Assembly (NCBI GenBank): GCA_050949705.1
Contig: JBMNGG010000004.1
Span: 138,196 to 202,195, forward strand
DNA length: 64,000 nt
From: JBMNGG01 sp050949705
GTDB taxonomy: Bacteria; Bacillota; Thermosediminibacteria; Thermosediminibacterales; Tepidanaerobacteraceae
Direction of reading: 5' to 3'
Shown here: piece after piece, positions 26,751 to 35,063 of the stretch
How positions within the stretch are numbered: the stretch's first letter is position 1
How the letters are laid out: every line of letters starts with the position of its first letter
Notes under the pieces: model-generated
Seen by the model: the letters and a program-made list of their open reading frames with translations, nothing else
The model's database searches: none
Told to the model about the DNA's origin: nothing
Made by a program: the position numbers and the translations under genes

Positions 26751-26789
26751 TGGAATAGTATAAGGCGAGGAATATTTCAAGCATCTCCT

Positions 26790-26827
26790 AAAAACCCCAA
26801 TTCTAATTAAAATTGGGGTTTTTAATT
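26790..26827 (+). terminator. Intrinsic terminator after GRE copy B
   Basis: Arms 26790-26802 and 26811-26823 form a perfect 13-bp stem with an 8-nt loop, the right arm ending in T5. Confidence 0.88.
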
Positions 26828-26968
26828 TTTCTATTTTAACTACATAAACAGAGACCCTCCTTAAACAAAAATTCAGTAATTAAATAGTCCCTTTCTAAAT
26901 CACTTGAATAATATATAAAGAACAGTTGGTTTATTTATGCAAAGTTTTGTTAGGGGAGGGAGAAATAA

Positions 26969-28519
26969 TTGAGGCAAACATACAATTTAGAGTGGGCAAG
27001 TAAAGATCTGGGGCAGGATTCACGTGTAGCCCTAGGTAATGTATATGGTGGTGGAAATGTAGAAATAGTTGTCGGGTCAACTGCATCTTCTGGGCAAGAG
27101 TCATATTTGCATATTTTCCGATATAAGGGTCAGACTTATAATCAGCTAGCCAAAATGTCATTAGGGAAAAATAATACTAATTGGATCGGGTGTCATGATA
27201 TTGATAAAGACGGTATTGATGAAATAGTTATCGGTTGTTCTGACGGGATTCATATATATAAAATAAGAGGCGGTAAACTAGTAAGAATTGCCAAAAGTGT
27301 TGACGTAAAGGGAGCTGTTATTTGTATTGCTATTGCGGATATTGACAAAGACGGAAAATATGAAGTTATAGCTGTTGTCAAAGGTAAACCGCGAATCTAC
27401 ATTTTCCGTTTTGAAAAGGATTTAACCCTTTGGAAATCTGAAACAATTGAACAACAGGTGTATTGTGTGGCTGCAGGCGATACTGATAATGATGGCTACC
27501 CTGAAATTGTAGTAAAGAGCCATGGACAGCGAGGATGTATTATTAATGTATTATGTTACAAAGGTGGAAAAAGGCATGAAAAATGGAGAAGCCATATATC
27601 AGATGCAGGTAAGGCTTTTCTGGCAGTAGACGATTTTGATTTAGATGGCAAGGCTGAGATTGTTCTCGATTGTACAGATGGCAAGGTTAGGGTAATGCAA
27701 TATGATGGAAGTAAATACAGAACCTTCTGGGACAGTCCAAAACATTCTCAAGGAGTCCAAAATGTAGCCATATTTGATATTGACGGTGATGGTTATAAAG
27801 AGTTAATTGTTGTATGTCTAAGTGAAGTATATATTTACAGCTGGAAAGCTGGAAGGATCATTCTAGAATGGACCCAAACGGTTCCCAATGGAGCCTTTTG
27901 TATTGCAGCTGGAGAACTAAACCATAAAGGCTTTGGCGAAATAGTCGTGGGTACTGTTTATGGATATATCTATGTTTTTGAAGCACGCCGTGACAAACAA
28001 CGTGGAAAACTTTGGATGGATAAAGTTCAGGCAATTATCCAAGATACCGTAACTATACCTGATGGGAAACCTGATGCTGCTCGGGGAGTTGAAGCAAAAG
28101 CTAAATTTTTTGTGGATGAAGTGCGTGTGATACATGATAAAGTAATTGTTGATGGTACTGTTAAGGCAAAAGTACTTTATGTAGCAGCTTTACCAAGCCA
28201 ACCGGTACATTTTTTTGAGGCCACTTTTCCATTTTTGGAATTTATCCATTTGCACGGTGCAAAACATGGTATGCAGGCGTTTGTATATTTTAATGTAGAA
28301 CATATAAGTGTTGATGTAGTAAGTCCAAGAAGAATTAAAATAACAATTTTGTTTGAAATGGTTGTAAAACTTGTGCCCTTTTATGATGATCACCATCATA
28401 AAGATCATTTTGATAAAGATCATTTTCATAAGGATCACTTTGATAAAGATCATCATAAGGATTACTATCATAAGGATTATGATGATCATTATCATAAAGA
28501 CTATTGGAAGTGGAAGTAA
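26969..28519 (+). CDS. FG-GAP/VCBS beta-propeller fused to a SPOCS domain and a His/Asp/Lys-rich tail
   Basis: 516 residues, TTG start with GGGGAGGG at 26953-26960. Residues about 20-340 are VCBS/FG-GAP-like blades with calcium-type loops DIDKDGIDEI, DIDKDGKYEV, DTDNDGYPEI, DFDLDGKAEI and DIDGDGYKEL. Residues about 350-468 match the SPOCS (DUF3794) domain of SipL and spore coat/cortex proteins (VIVDGTVKAKVLYVA, QPVHFFEATFPF, VEHISVDVVSPRRIKI). The last 46 residues are a low-complexity H/D/K/Y tail. There is no signal peptide or anchor. A role in the spore envelope or on an internal scaffold is plausible, with the tail binding metal; both are inference. Confidence 0.75.
   Translation: MRQTYNLEWASKDLGQDSRVALGNVYGGGNVEIVVGSTASSGQESYLHIFRYKGQTYNQLAKMSLGKNNTNWIGCHDIDKDGIDEIVIGCSDGIHIYKIRGGKLVRIAKSVDVKGAVICIAIADIDKDGKYEVIAVVKGKPRIYIFRFEKDLTLWKSETIEQQVYCVAAGDTDNDGYPEIVVKSHGQRGCIINVLCYKGGKRHEKWRSHISDAGKAFLAVDDFDLDGKAEIVLDCTDGKVRVMQYDGSKYRTFWDSPKHSQGVQNVAIFDIDGDGYKELIVVCLSEVYIYSWKAGRIILEWTQTVPNGAFCIAAGELNHKGFGEIVVGTVYGYIYVFEARRDKQRGKLWMDKVQAIIQDTVTIPDGKPDAARGVEAKAKFFVDEVRVIHDKVIVDGTVKAKVLYVAALPSQPVHFFEATFPFLEFIHLHGAKHGMQAFVYFNVEHISVDVVSPRRIKITILFEMVVKLVPFYDDHHHKDHFDKDHFHKDHFDKDHHKDYYHKDYDDHYHKDYWKWK
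28384..28513 (+). repeat. Degenerate tandem repeat encoding the HKD tail
   Basis: About 15-bp units built on AAAGATCATTTTGAT/AAGGATCAC variants encode alternating HKDHFDKD- and HKDYYHKD-type peptides at the C-terminus. Such units are prone to slippage, so tail length is likely to vary between strains. Confidence 0.75.
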
Positions 28520-28526
28520 GGATTAT

Positions 28527-28572
28527 AGGGACATTAGGTCTTTAATCAAAACCTGACCGGGTGTCCCTTTTT
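28527..28572. terminator. Terminator after the propeller gene
   Basis: Outer stem AGGGACA/TGTCCCT (28527-28533 with 28562-28568) and inner AGGT/ACCT pairs, then TTTTT. It separates the gene from the convergent gene at 28591. Confidence 0.75.
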
Positions 28573-28590
28573 CAATAGAGTAAAGAAATT

Positions 28591-29178
28591 TTACATTTTA
28601 GTTGTAGACTGACCAATTTGTTCTACTTGCATCAGGCTGTCCTGACATTTTATTATTGAATCAAATATCTTGTTTACTGTCTGACTTTGAAGCAATTTGT
28701 TTTGAGCTTCAGCCATAGATGATACTGCCTGTTGAAGAGACTGAATCACCTGCATATCTGTTGCTACTAGCTGTTGGTGACAGTCCTTTTCCATTTGTTC
28801 AATCATTTGTTTGTACTGTTGGATATTAATCTGAAGATTTGAGATACCTAACTGGGCAGCCTGTTGCAGCTGTTGGGCATTATTATAAATAGATTGTAGC
28901 CGATCAGAGTCTATAAGATTTATTGAGGCTTGATTTAAAGTAGTTTGAATTTGCTGTTCAGAGGACATTTGTTCTTTTCTAGCTGTATTAACTAAGCAAT
29001 CAATTTCTTGTGAGAATTGCTGATGTTGTGTATTTTGATATTGAACACTTTGTTGACGCTGTTTTTCGTTGGCTATTTGCTGAATCTGATTTGCTGTTTC
29101 AGTGCCCAATCTTTCGCTAAGCTCGCTCATAGCTTTGTCGGCCTTACTCTTTTGAGTAATATCTTTTTTGTCAGTCAC
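28591..29178 (-). CDS. Glutamine-rich coiled-coil protein, function unknown
   Basis: 195 residues, the only minus-strand gene. GTG start at 29178 with GGGAGG just upstream on that strand. 42 of 195 residues are Gln; long heptad-like helices (LQSIYNNAQQLQQAAQLG, YKQMIEQMEKDCHQQL) indicate an extended coiled coil. No signal peptide, transmembrane helix or known catalytic motif is present. It is divergent from the stress-protein gene at 29313 and convergent with the SPOCS protein. It may be a structural spore or envelope component; I do not recognise the family. Confidence 0.7.
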   Translation of the reverse strand: MTDKKDITQKSKADKAMSELSERLGTETANQIQQIANEKQRQQSVQYQNTQHQQFSQEIDCLVNTARKEQMSSEQQIQTTLNQASINLIDSDRLQSIYNNAQQLQQAAQLGISNLQINIQQYKQMIEQMEKDCHQQLVATDMQVIQSLQQAVSSMAEAQNKLLQSQTVNKIFDSIIKCQDSLMQVEQIGQSTTKM

Positions 29179-29312
29179 ATAATTCCTCCCTGTTAATAGC
29201 TAATCACTAATTAGTGTTCCCATATTATTCATAAACAATGCAAAGAATAGCTTAAAAGAAACGAGGTTAGAATAAGAGTAGTTATAAAATTATTGTTAGG
29301 AGGATTCGCAAA

Positions 29313-29828
29313 ATGGCAAAAACCGTTGTGGGAGTATTTGATAGTCGCGATCAAGCAGAAAATGCGGTAGCGGAACTTAGAAAATCTGGTTATGATACTA
29401 ATGAGATATCAATTGTTGCAAAGAATCAACAAGAAAAGCAAGGTGCCGGTGATAATCAGGGTGACAATACTATGGGTATGGATATGGGCTCCTTATCTAG
29501 TGGCACTACAACAGGTGGCGTTCTAGGCGGTCTTGCAGGTTTGGCTATGGGTGCTGGTGCACTGGCTATACCGGGTCTTGGGCCTATTATCGCAGCTGGT
29601 CCTATCGCAGGGCTTTTATCAGGTGCTGCTACCGGTGGAATAGCTGGAGGTCTAATTGACTGGGGCATCCCTGAAGAACAGGGGAGACGGTATGAAAATG
29701 AAATCAAAAAGGGTGGAATATTGGCAGCTGTTAGGACAGAAGCGCAGAATGTAGATGATGCAGCACAAATATTTAGGCAGTATGGTGCACATGATGTAAA
29801 TACACATGAAAAAGGTTCGGTGGGTTAA
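29313..29828 (+). CDS. General stress protein 17M-like, glycine-zipper protein
   Basis: 171 residues. The N-terminal 38 residues (KTVVGVFDSRDQAENAVAEL, then SGYDTNEISIVAK) match the general stress protein 17M/YflT-type N-terminal domain. The middle, about 60-112, is Gly/Ala-rich with glycine-zipper spacing (GGLAGLAMGAGAL, GGIAGGLIDWGIP), suggesting membrane insertion or self-association. The C-terminal part (YENEIKKGGILAAVRTEAQ, QYGAHDV) repeats the ferredoxin-like fold. AGGAGG precedes ATG. Biochemical role unknown; homologues are induced by stress. Confidence 0.82.
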   Translation: MAKTVVGVFDSRDQAENAVAELRKSGYDTNEISIVAKNQQEKQGAGDNQGDNTMGMDMGSLSSGTTTGGVLGGLAGLAMGAGALAIPGLGPIIAAGPIAGLLSGAATGGIAGGLIDWGIPEEQGRRYENEIKKGGILAAVRTEAQNVDDAAQIFRQYGAHDVNTHEKGSVG

Positions 29829-29850
29829 AAGAAAATGTATTAATTAGAAA

Positions 29851-29881
29851 AAAAGACACGTTTTTCCGTGTCTTTTTTTTC
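29851..29881 (+). terminator. Intrinsic terminator after stress protein gene
   Basis: Ten-bp stem 29851-29860 with 29867-29876 (AAAAGACACG/CGTGTCTTTT), 6-nt loop, continuing into T8. Confidence 0.92.
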
Positions 29882-29998
29882 TAGCAAATTTCATACCATA
29901 ATTACTTAAAAAAAAGAGGAAAATTTAATGCGGCTCTCGAATATATAAACAATAGGGATTATCTTTAGGGTATCTCTTTTGGAAGGGGGAGTTAATAA

Positions 29999-31387
29999 TT
30001 GCAGATGAATTTTAACTTGACGCTTTCACAAACTCAAAAGCTTGTAATGACTCCGGAACTGCGGCAGGCTATAACAATATTGCAGCTTTCCACCCTTGAA
30101 CTTGACCGATATATTGAAAATCAACTTTTGGAGAATCCATTATTAGATGTTGGTGATGACGTTTTAAAAAATACAGAGTCTATAGAAAAAGTTAAGGAAA
30201 AAGAATCAGAGAAAATCGATTGGGAGGAGTATTTTAATGACTGGTCACACAGTCATCCAATACGAATGCAGCGTGAGCGTAAGGAAGAAGTAAATTATGA
30301 CAATTTTTTATCTTCAACACCTACTTTACAAGAACACCTTATGATGCAATTAAATCTTTCTCCTATATCTAAAACAGATTTAAAGATTGGCGAGTTTCTG
30401 ATAGGTAATTTTGATAAGAATGGATACTTAACTATTACAATAAAAGAAGTTGCTGACATGTTAAAGGTCCCTGAGGATAAAGTTGAAAACACCCTCAAAA
30501 TTATTCAAACATTCGATCCTTCAGGTGTTGGAGCGAGAAATTTAAATGAGTGTTTAATGATACAGATTGAACAAAGAGGTATAAATGTTCCTAAGATTAA
30601 AGAACTAGTTCAAAACCATTTGATTGATCTTGCTGAAGCTCGTTTTTCTCGTATTTCTGAGGCTTTAAATATAAGCCTAGCAGAGGTCCAACAATTAAAA
30701 GACATATTAGTTACACTTGATCCAAAACCGGGCAGAAATTTTTCTTCCGCTAATGAAGTCCATTATATTATTCCCGATGCAGTTATCGAAAAAGTAGATA
30801 ATGAATATATTGTCTTAATGAATGATACAATTGTTCCAAGGCTATCAATAAATTCATATTATCGTTCACTGTTATATTCAGAAGACAGAGAGTCGAAAAT
30901 TTCAAAATTTTTATCAAATAGACTAGACTCCGCCTTATGGTTAATTAGAAGTATTGAACAGCGTCGAATAACTCTTCATAAGGTTATCCAATCCATTGTA
31001 GATGTTCAAAGAGATTTTTTTGATAAAGGTCTTATTTATTTAAAACCTCTTACCATGAAACGAATTGCCGATATTGTTGGAGTTCACGAATCCACAGTTT
31101 CCCGTGCGATTAGCGGCAAATATGTTCAAACACCTAGGGGAGTATTTGAACTAAAATTCTTCTTTCAAAGTGGTCTGGAAAATAACAACGGTACGTCAAC
31201 TTCTTCAGAAAGCATAAAGAAAAGGATGCGCGAAATTATTAATGGGGAAGATTCACATAACCCACTAAGTGACCAAAAGATTGCCGACATGCTTAAAGCT
31301 AAAGGAATATCTATTTCCAGACGGACCGTAGCAAAATATAGAGAAGAAATGGGTATATTATCTTCAACAAAAAGAAAAAGATATTAA
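29999..31387 (+). CDS. rpoN: RNA polymerase sigma-54 factor
   Basis: 462 residues. Region I is Gln/Leu-rich (LTLSQTQKLVMTPELRQAI), region III includes the core-binding and DNA-contact parts (MKRIADIVGVHESTVSRAI), and the C-terminal RpoN box ISRRTVAKYREEMGI is intact. It recognises -24/-12 promoters and needs an AAA+ activator; none is encoded in this window. TTG 29999 is favoured by GGAAGGGGG at 29981-29989; ATG 30005 is the alternative. Its position just upstream of the cggR-gap locus is also seen in Bacilli and Clostridia (sigL near the gapA operon). Confidence 0.95.
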   Translation: MQMNFNLTLSQTQKLVMTPELRQAITILQLSTLELDRYIENQLLENPLLDVGDDVLKNTESIEKVKEKESEKIDWEEYFNDWSHSHPIRMQRERKEEVNYDNFLSSTPTLQEHLMMQLNLSPISKTDLKIGEFLIGNFDKNGYLTITIKEVADMLKVPEDKVENTLKIIQTFDPSGVGARNLNECLMIQIEQRGINVPKIKELVQNHLIDLAEARFSRISEALNISLAEVQQLKDILVTLDPKPGRNFSSANEVHYIIPDAVIEKVDNEYIVLMNDTIVPRLSINSYYRSLLYSEDRESKISKFLSNRLDSALWLIRSIEQRRITLHKVIQSIVDVQRDFFDKGLIYLKPLTMKRIADIVGVHESTVSRAISGKYVQTPRGVFELKFFFQSGLENNNGTSTSSESIKKRMREIINGEDSHNPLSDQKIADMLKAKGISISRRTVAKYREEMGILSSTKRKRY

Positions 31388-31472
31388 AATATGTTTTTGC
31401 AGGCAGGATTTTAGCGATCTTTGTTGAATAGTAAATATATATCAGCAATTTTTCCCTTTAATACATTTATTT

Positions 31473-31505
31473 GGAGTTTTTGTTTACACAAAAACCCCTT
31501 TTTTT
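31473..31505 (+). terminator. Intrinsic terminator after rpoN
   Basis: Arms 31473-31483 and 31488-31498 pair over 11 bp with one mismatch, then seven T (31499-31505). It separates rpoN from the glycolytic operon. Confidence 0.75.
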
Positions 31506-31510
31506 AAAAC

Positions 31511-31540
31511 ATACGGGACAGAATAATATCATATGGGACA
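31511..31540 (+). promoter_or_regulatory. Candidate CggR operator upstream of gapA
   Basis: ATACGGGACA (31511-31520) and ATATGGGACA (31531-31540) are direct repeats with exactly 20-bp phase. The Bacillus CggR operator is also two CGGGAC-containing repeats about 20 bp apart. The regulator gene cggR is in this operon, so autoregulation by fructose-1,6-bisphosphate-responsive repression is likely. Confidence 0.7.
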
Positions 31541-31592
31541 AAAAAAGACCCAATACACCTTAAAGACACAAAAAGGCATTGAATAAATTTCT

Positions 31593-31598
31593 TATAAT
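31593..31598 (+). promoter_or_regulatory. Probable -10 element of the gapA operon
   Basis: A perfect TATAAT at 31593-31598, 83 bp upstream of the gapA start and downstream of the CggR repeats. No good -35 is seen at the standard distance, so assignment is tentative. Confidence 0.4.
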
Positions 31599-31680
31599 AG
31601 CAAAACTTAGATTTAATATGGAAAGCTAATGCTTTGGGCTTTCCGTAATATAAATTATACATAATAAAGGAGGAATAAAT

Positions 31681-32694
31681 ATGTCTATTAAAGTAGGTAT
31701 AAATGGGTTTGGACGTATAGGAAGGAACACATTAAAAGCCGTATTATCAAAAGACACAAAAATAGATGTAGTAGCCATTAATGATCTTTATGACACAAGA
31801 ACCCTGGCTCATCTTCTAAAGTATGACTCGGTATTTGGAACGTTAGATGGCAAAGTGGAAGCTAGAGATTCTTCATTATTAGTTAACGGTAAGGAAATTA
31901 AAGTTTTTGCAGAACGGGATCTAGCCAACATACCATGGAAAGACTTAGGAGTAGATGTTGTAATAGAGTCAACGGGGGTTTTTACATCTAAAGAGAAGGC
32001 TGTAAAACATATAGAAGCCGGTGGAGCAAAAAAAGTCATTATAAGTGCACCTGCTAAAGGTGAAGATATAACGATAGTCATGGGTGTGAATGAAGAAGAA
32101 TACAACCCGGAACAACACCATGTTATTTCAAATGCATCATGTACCACCAATTGCCTTGCTCCTGTTGCTAAAGTATTACTAGACAATTTTGGAATCGAAA
32201 AAGGTCTTATGAATACAATACACGCATACACCAATGATCAGAGAATCTTAGATCTTCCCCATAGAGACCTTAGAAGGGCTAGAGCTGCAGCTCTAAACAT
32301 AATACCGACAACTACCGGTGCGGCTAAGGCTGTGGCTTTGGTAATACCTGAACTTAAAGGCAAACTTAACGGATTTGCTCTTCGGGTACCCACACCCACT
32401 GTATCTATAGTGGACCTAACTTGTCAGCTTTCTAAGAGTGCTACAGTGGAGCAAGTAAATGAAGCAATGAGAGATGCTGCTGAAGGCAAGATGAAAGGAG
32501 TTCTCGGATATACTGAGGAACCGCTTGTTTCTATGGACTTCAAAGGCTGTGAGCTTTCATCAGTAGTAGACGGATTATCTACAATGGTAATTGAAGATGA
32601 TATGGTTAAGATAGTTGCATGGTATGATAATGAATGGGGTTATTCCAACAGAGTTTTAGACTTAGTTGAATATATAGCAGCTAAAGGATTCTAG
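31681..32694 (+). CDS. gapA: Glyceraldehyde-3-phosphate dehydrogenase
   Basis: 337 residues. NAD-binding start VGINGFGRIGRNTL, catalytic SNASCTTNCLAP (nucleophilic Cys near residue 152), and C-terminal AWYDNEWGYSNRVLDLV. Oxidises glyceraldehyde-3-phosphate to 1,3-bisphosphoglycerate with NAD+. AGGAGGAA precedes ATG. It is first in gapA-cggR-pgk-tpiA-gpmI-eno, while in Bacillus the repressor gene comes first. Confidence 0.97.
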   Translation: MSIKVGINGFGRIGRNTLKAVLSKDTKIDVVAINDLYDTRTLAHLLKYDSVFGTLDGKVEARDSSLLVNGKEIKVFAERDLANIPWKDLGVDVVIESTGVFTSKEKAVKHIEAGGAKKVIISAPAKGEDITIVMGVNEEEYNPEQHHVISNASCTTNCLAPVAKVLLDNFGIEKGLMNTIHAYTNDQRILDLPHRDLRRARAAALNIIPTTTGAAKAVALVIPELKGKLNGFALRVPTPTVSIVDLTCQLSKSATVEQVNEAMRDAAEGKMKGVLGYTEEPLVSMDFKGCELSSVVDGLSTMVIEDDMVKIVAWYDNEWGYSNRVLDLVEYIAAKGF

Positions 32695-32708
32695 GTGTTA
32701 GAAGCCCC

Positions 32709-32751
32709 ATGGCTGAAAAACTCTGGCTTCCAGGCAGGGCTTTTCAGCCAT
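32709..32751 (+). other. Stem-loop between gapA and cggR
   Basis: Perfect 11-bp stem (32709-32719 with 32741-32751) followed by TTCCTTTG. An alternative 6-bp pairing (32701-32706 with 32725-32730) overlaps it. It may act as weak attenuator or mRNA processing/stability element that gives more gapA than cggR product. Confidence 0.55.
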
Positions 32752-32784
32752 TTCCTTTGTTACTGCTTTGTTGAGGAGATAGAT

Positions 32785-33825
32785 ATGGAAGAAGTGATCC
32801 AATTATTAAGAAAGATAGGTCCGGAAGTATTAAGTACCGTAGAAGATAGATATACCATATTACGAAACATATATTTTAATCAGCCAATTGGTCGTAGAGC
32901 TTTATCACTGATTATTTCATGGTCTGAACGGAAGCTCCGAACGGAAGTTAAGCGTTTAGAAGAGTTGGGTTTAATAGATATTGCAAAAAACGGCATGGTA
33001 TTGACTGATGCAGGTAAAGATATAATAACAGGATTGGAACATTTTATATATCATCTACGTGAACTGGACCCTATTGCCAAAAGTATATGCCAAAAGTTTA
33101 ACTGCCAGTATGTAAGTATAATTCCAGGGGATTCTGATGAAGATGAAACTATCAAGACACAGTTGGGCAAGGAAGCTGGTAGATATTTAAAAAGATCTAT
33201 TAACAATGCTGATGTAGTTGCGGTGACAGGAGGAACTACCGTGGCACAAATCCCTCGGGCTATGGAAAAAATATCAGGGTTTGAAGATGTGACGGTTGTT
33301 CCTGGTAGAGGCGGTTTAGGAGAAAGGATGGAGATTGAATCCAATACTATTGCAGCAGAGTTAGCGAAAAAGCTTCAAGCACAATATCGTTTACTTTATG
33401 TTCCTGATAATTTAAGTCCTGAGACAATGGAGTCGGTTATTAATGAACCGGGTATTAAAGATATTCTTAAAATACTTCATAAGACAACCATATTGATTCA
33501 CGGAATAGGTGGTGCGGAAGAAATTGGCCGAAGACGAGGTTTGTCTGAAAGAGAAATTATGGCTATTAAGAGGAAAGGTGCAGTAGCTGAAGCATTTGGA
33601 TACTACTTTGACAAAAATGGGAAAGTGGTACATACAAGCACCAGCGTTGGTTTGACAATAAAGGATTTAAAGAATATCCGTACTGTTATCGCTATAGCCG
33701 GAGGAACTAACAAAGCACCTGCCATTCAAGCATTTCTCAAGTACCACAGTCCGACGGTGCTAATTACAGATGAAGGAGCAGCTAGAAAATTATTAGAACT
33801 TGAAGGAGGTAGTGATAATGAATAA
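32785..33825 (+). CDS. cggR: Central glycolytic genes regulator (SorC family)
   Basis: 346 residues. N-terminal winged helix (RRALSLIISWSERKLRTEVK, then LGLIDIAKNGMVLTDAG) and C-terminal sugar-phosphate-binding SorC domain (VVAVTGGTTVAQIPRAM, VVPGRGGLGE, IHGIGGAEEIGRRRGLSE). It represses the gapA operon until an effector, fructose-1,6-bisphosphate in B. subtilis, is bound. ATG 32785 with GAGGAGAT is chosen over GTG 32695, which would translate the hairpin. The end overlaps pgk by 8 bp. Confidence 0.93.
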   Translation: MEEVIQLLRKIGPEVLSTVEDRYTILRNIYFNQPIGRRALSLIISWSERKLRTEVKRLEELGLIDIAKNGMVLTDAGKDIITGLEHFIYHLRELDPIAKSICQKFNCQYVSIIPGDSDEDETIKTQLGKEAGRYLKRSINNADVVAVTGGTTVAQIPRAMEKISGFEDVTVVPGRGGLGERMEIESNTIAAELAKKLQAQYRLLYVPDNLSPETMESVINEPGIKDILKILHKTTILIHGIGGAEEIGRRRGLSEREIMAIKRKGAVAEAFGYYFDKNGKVVHTSTSVGLTIKDLKNIRTVIAIAGGTNKAPAIQAFLKYHSPTVLITDEGAARKLLELEGGSDNE

Positions 33826-35002
33826 AAAAACTCTTGAAGATTTTAATGTTAAAAATAAAAGGGTTTTAGTAAGAGAAGATTTAAACGTACCATTGGATGA
33901 ACAAGGCAATATAACTGATGATACAAGAATAAAAGCAGCTTTACCCACAATAGAATACCTGATAGGAAAAAATGCTAAAGTCATTATTATGGCTCATCTT
34001 GGGAGGCCAAAAGGTAAGATGAATTTAAAATACAGCCTTGCCCCAGTTGCAAAGAGACTTTCACAGCTCCTTGATAAAGAGGTCTTTATGGCAAAAGACT
34101 GTATTGGTGACGAAGTGGAAAAAGCTGTCGCGAAAATGCAGCCAAAAGATGTAATACTATTAGAAAATGTACGTTTTCATGCTGAAGAAGAAAAAAACGA
34201 TCCAGAATTTGCAAAAAAGCTAGCAAGCATCGCAGATATTTTTATTAATGATGCCTTTGGCACATCTCACCGAGCACATGCCTCTACAGTAGGTGTAGCA
34301 GAGTATTTGCCTGCCGTTGCAGGGTATTTGATAAAAAAAGAACTAGATATTATGGGCAATGCTTTAGAAAAGCCCGAAAGACCTTTTGTGGCTATTTTAG
34401 GTGGTGCAAAAGTTGGTGATAAAATAGGAGTAATAAAAAACCTTCTTAATAAAGTTGATATCCTACTAATAGGTGGTGGAATGGCTTACACTTTTTTGAA
34501 AAGTCAAGGTTATGAGATAGGAAAATCACTTTTAGAAATTGATAAGATTGAACTTGCTGCTTCACTATTAAAGGAAGCCGAAGAAAAGAAAGTAAAACTT
34601 CTGTTACCTGATGATGTAGTAATTACATCAGATATTAAAGAAGGATTGCCTTATGAAACTGTTTCAATTGCACAAATACCAAAAGATATGATGGGTGTTG
34701 ATATAGGTGAGAAAACCCAGAAAAAGTTTGCAGATGCTATGAAAGGAGCTAAGACTGTAGTATGGAACGGTCCTATGGGTGTATTTGAGATGAAAGAATA
34801 TGCAAAAGGAACACTGGCTATAGCTCAAGCTATGGCGAACTCTGAGGCAGTCACAATCATAGGTGGTGGGGATTCCGCAGCAGCTGTTGAACAACTGGGT
34901 TTTGCAGAAAAGATGACACATATTTCAACAGGAGGCGGAGCTTCTTTAGAGTTTATGGAAGGCAAGGAGCTGCCAGGAATATCAGCTTTAAATGATAAGT
35001 AA
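33818..35002 (+). CDS. pgk: Phosphoglycerate kinase
   Basis: 394 residues. N-terminal KRVLVREDLNVPLDEQGNIT, substrate-binding HLGRPKG and the nucleotide-binding GGGDSAAAVEQLG and GGGASLEFMEGKELPG are all present. Makes ATP from 1,3-bisphosphoglycerate. ATG 33818 with AAGGAGGT at 33803-33810 is chosen over TTG 33800. It overlaps the end of cggR, indicating translational coupling. Confidence 0.97.
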   Translation: MNKKTLEDFNVKNKRVLVREDLNVPLDEQGNITDDTRIKAALPTIEYLIGKNAKVIIMAHLGRPKGKMNLKYSLAPVAKRLSQLLDKEVFMAKDCIGDEVEKAVAKMQPKDVILLENVRFHAEEEKNDPEFAKKLASIADIFINDAFGTSHRAHASTVGVAEYLPAVAGYLIKKELDIMGNALEKPERPFVAILGGAKVGDKIGVIKNLLNKVDILLIGGGMAYTFLKSQGYEIGKSLLEIDKIELAASLLKEAEEKKVKLLLPDDVVITSDIKEGLPYETVSIAQIPKDMMGVDIGEKTQKKFADAMKGAKTVVWNGPMGVFEMKEYAKGTLAIAQAMANSEAVTIIGGGDSAAAVEQLGFAEKMTHISTGGGASLEFMEGKELPGISALNDK

Positions 35003-35063
35003 ATCTTATTCACTTGTGATGTTTAAGCTACTTATAATATAATAATTTTGGAGGTGTTACATA

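Larger units (their letters stand above)
23375..26753. repeat. 3379-bp direct repeat, copy B (GRE activase plus GRE)
   Basis: Second copy of 10003-13381 in the same orientation; only one difference noticed (T at 25565, synonymous). Flanks on both sides are unrelated except for similar terminator arms downstream. Confidence 0.95.

Noticed and set aside
10003..26753. Composite transposon bounded by the two 3.4-kb repeats
   Set aside because: The repeats encode metabolic enzymes and have no terminal inverted repeats, transposase or target duplications.
28371..28556. Small + strand open frame overlapping the HKD tail
   Set aside because: It is the tail repeat read in another frame, giving a monotonous Ile/Lys/Met peptide.
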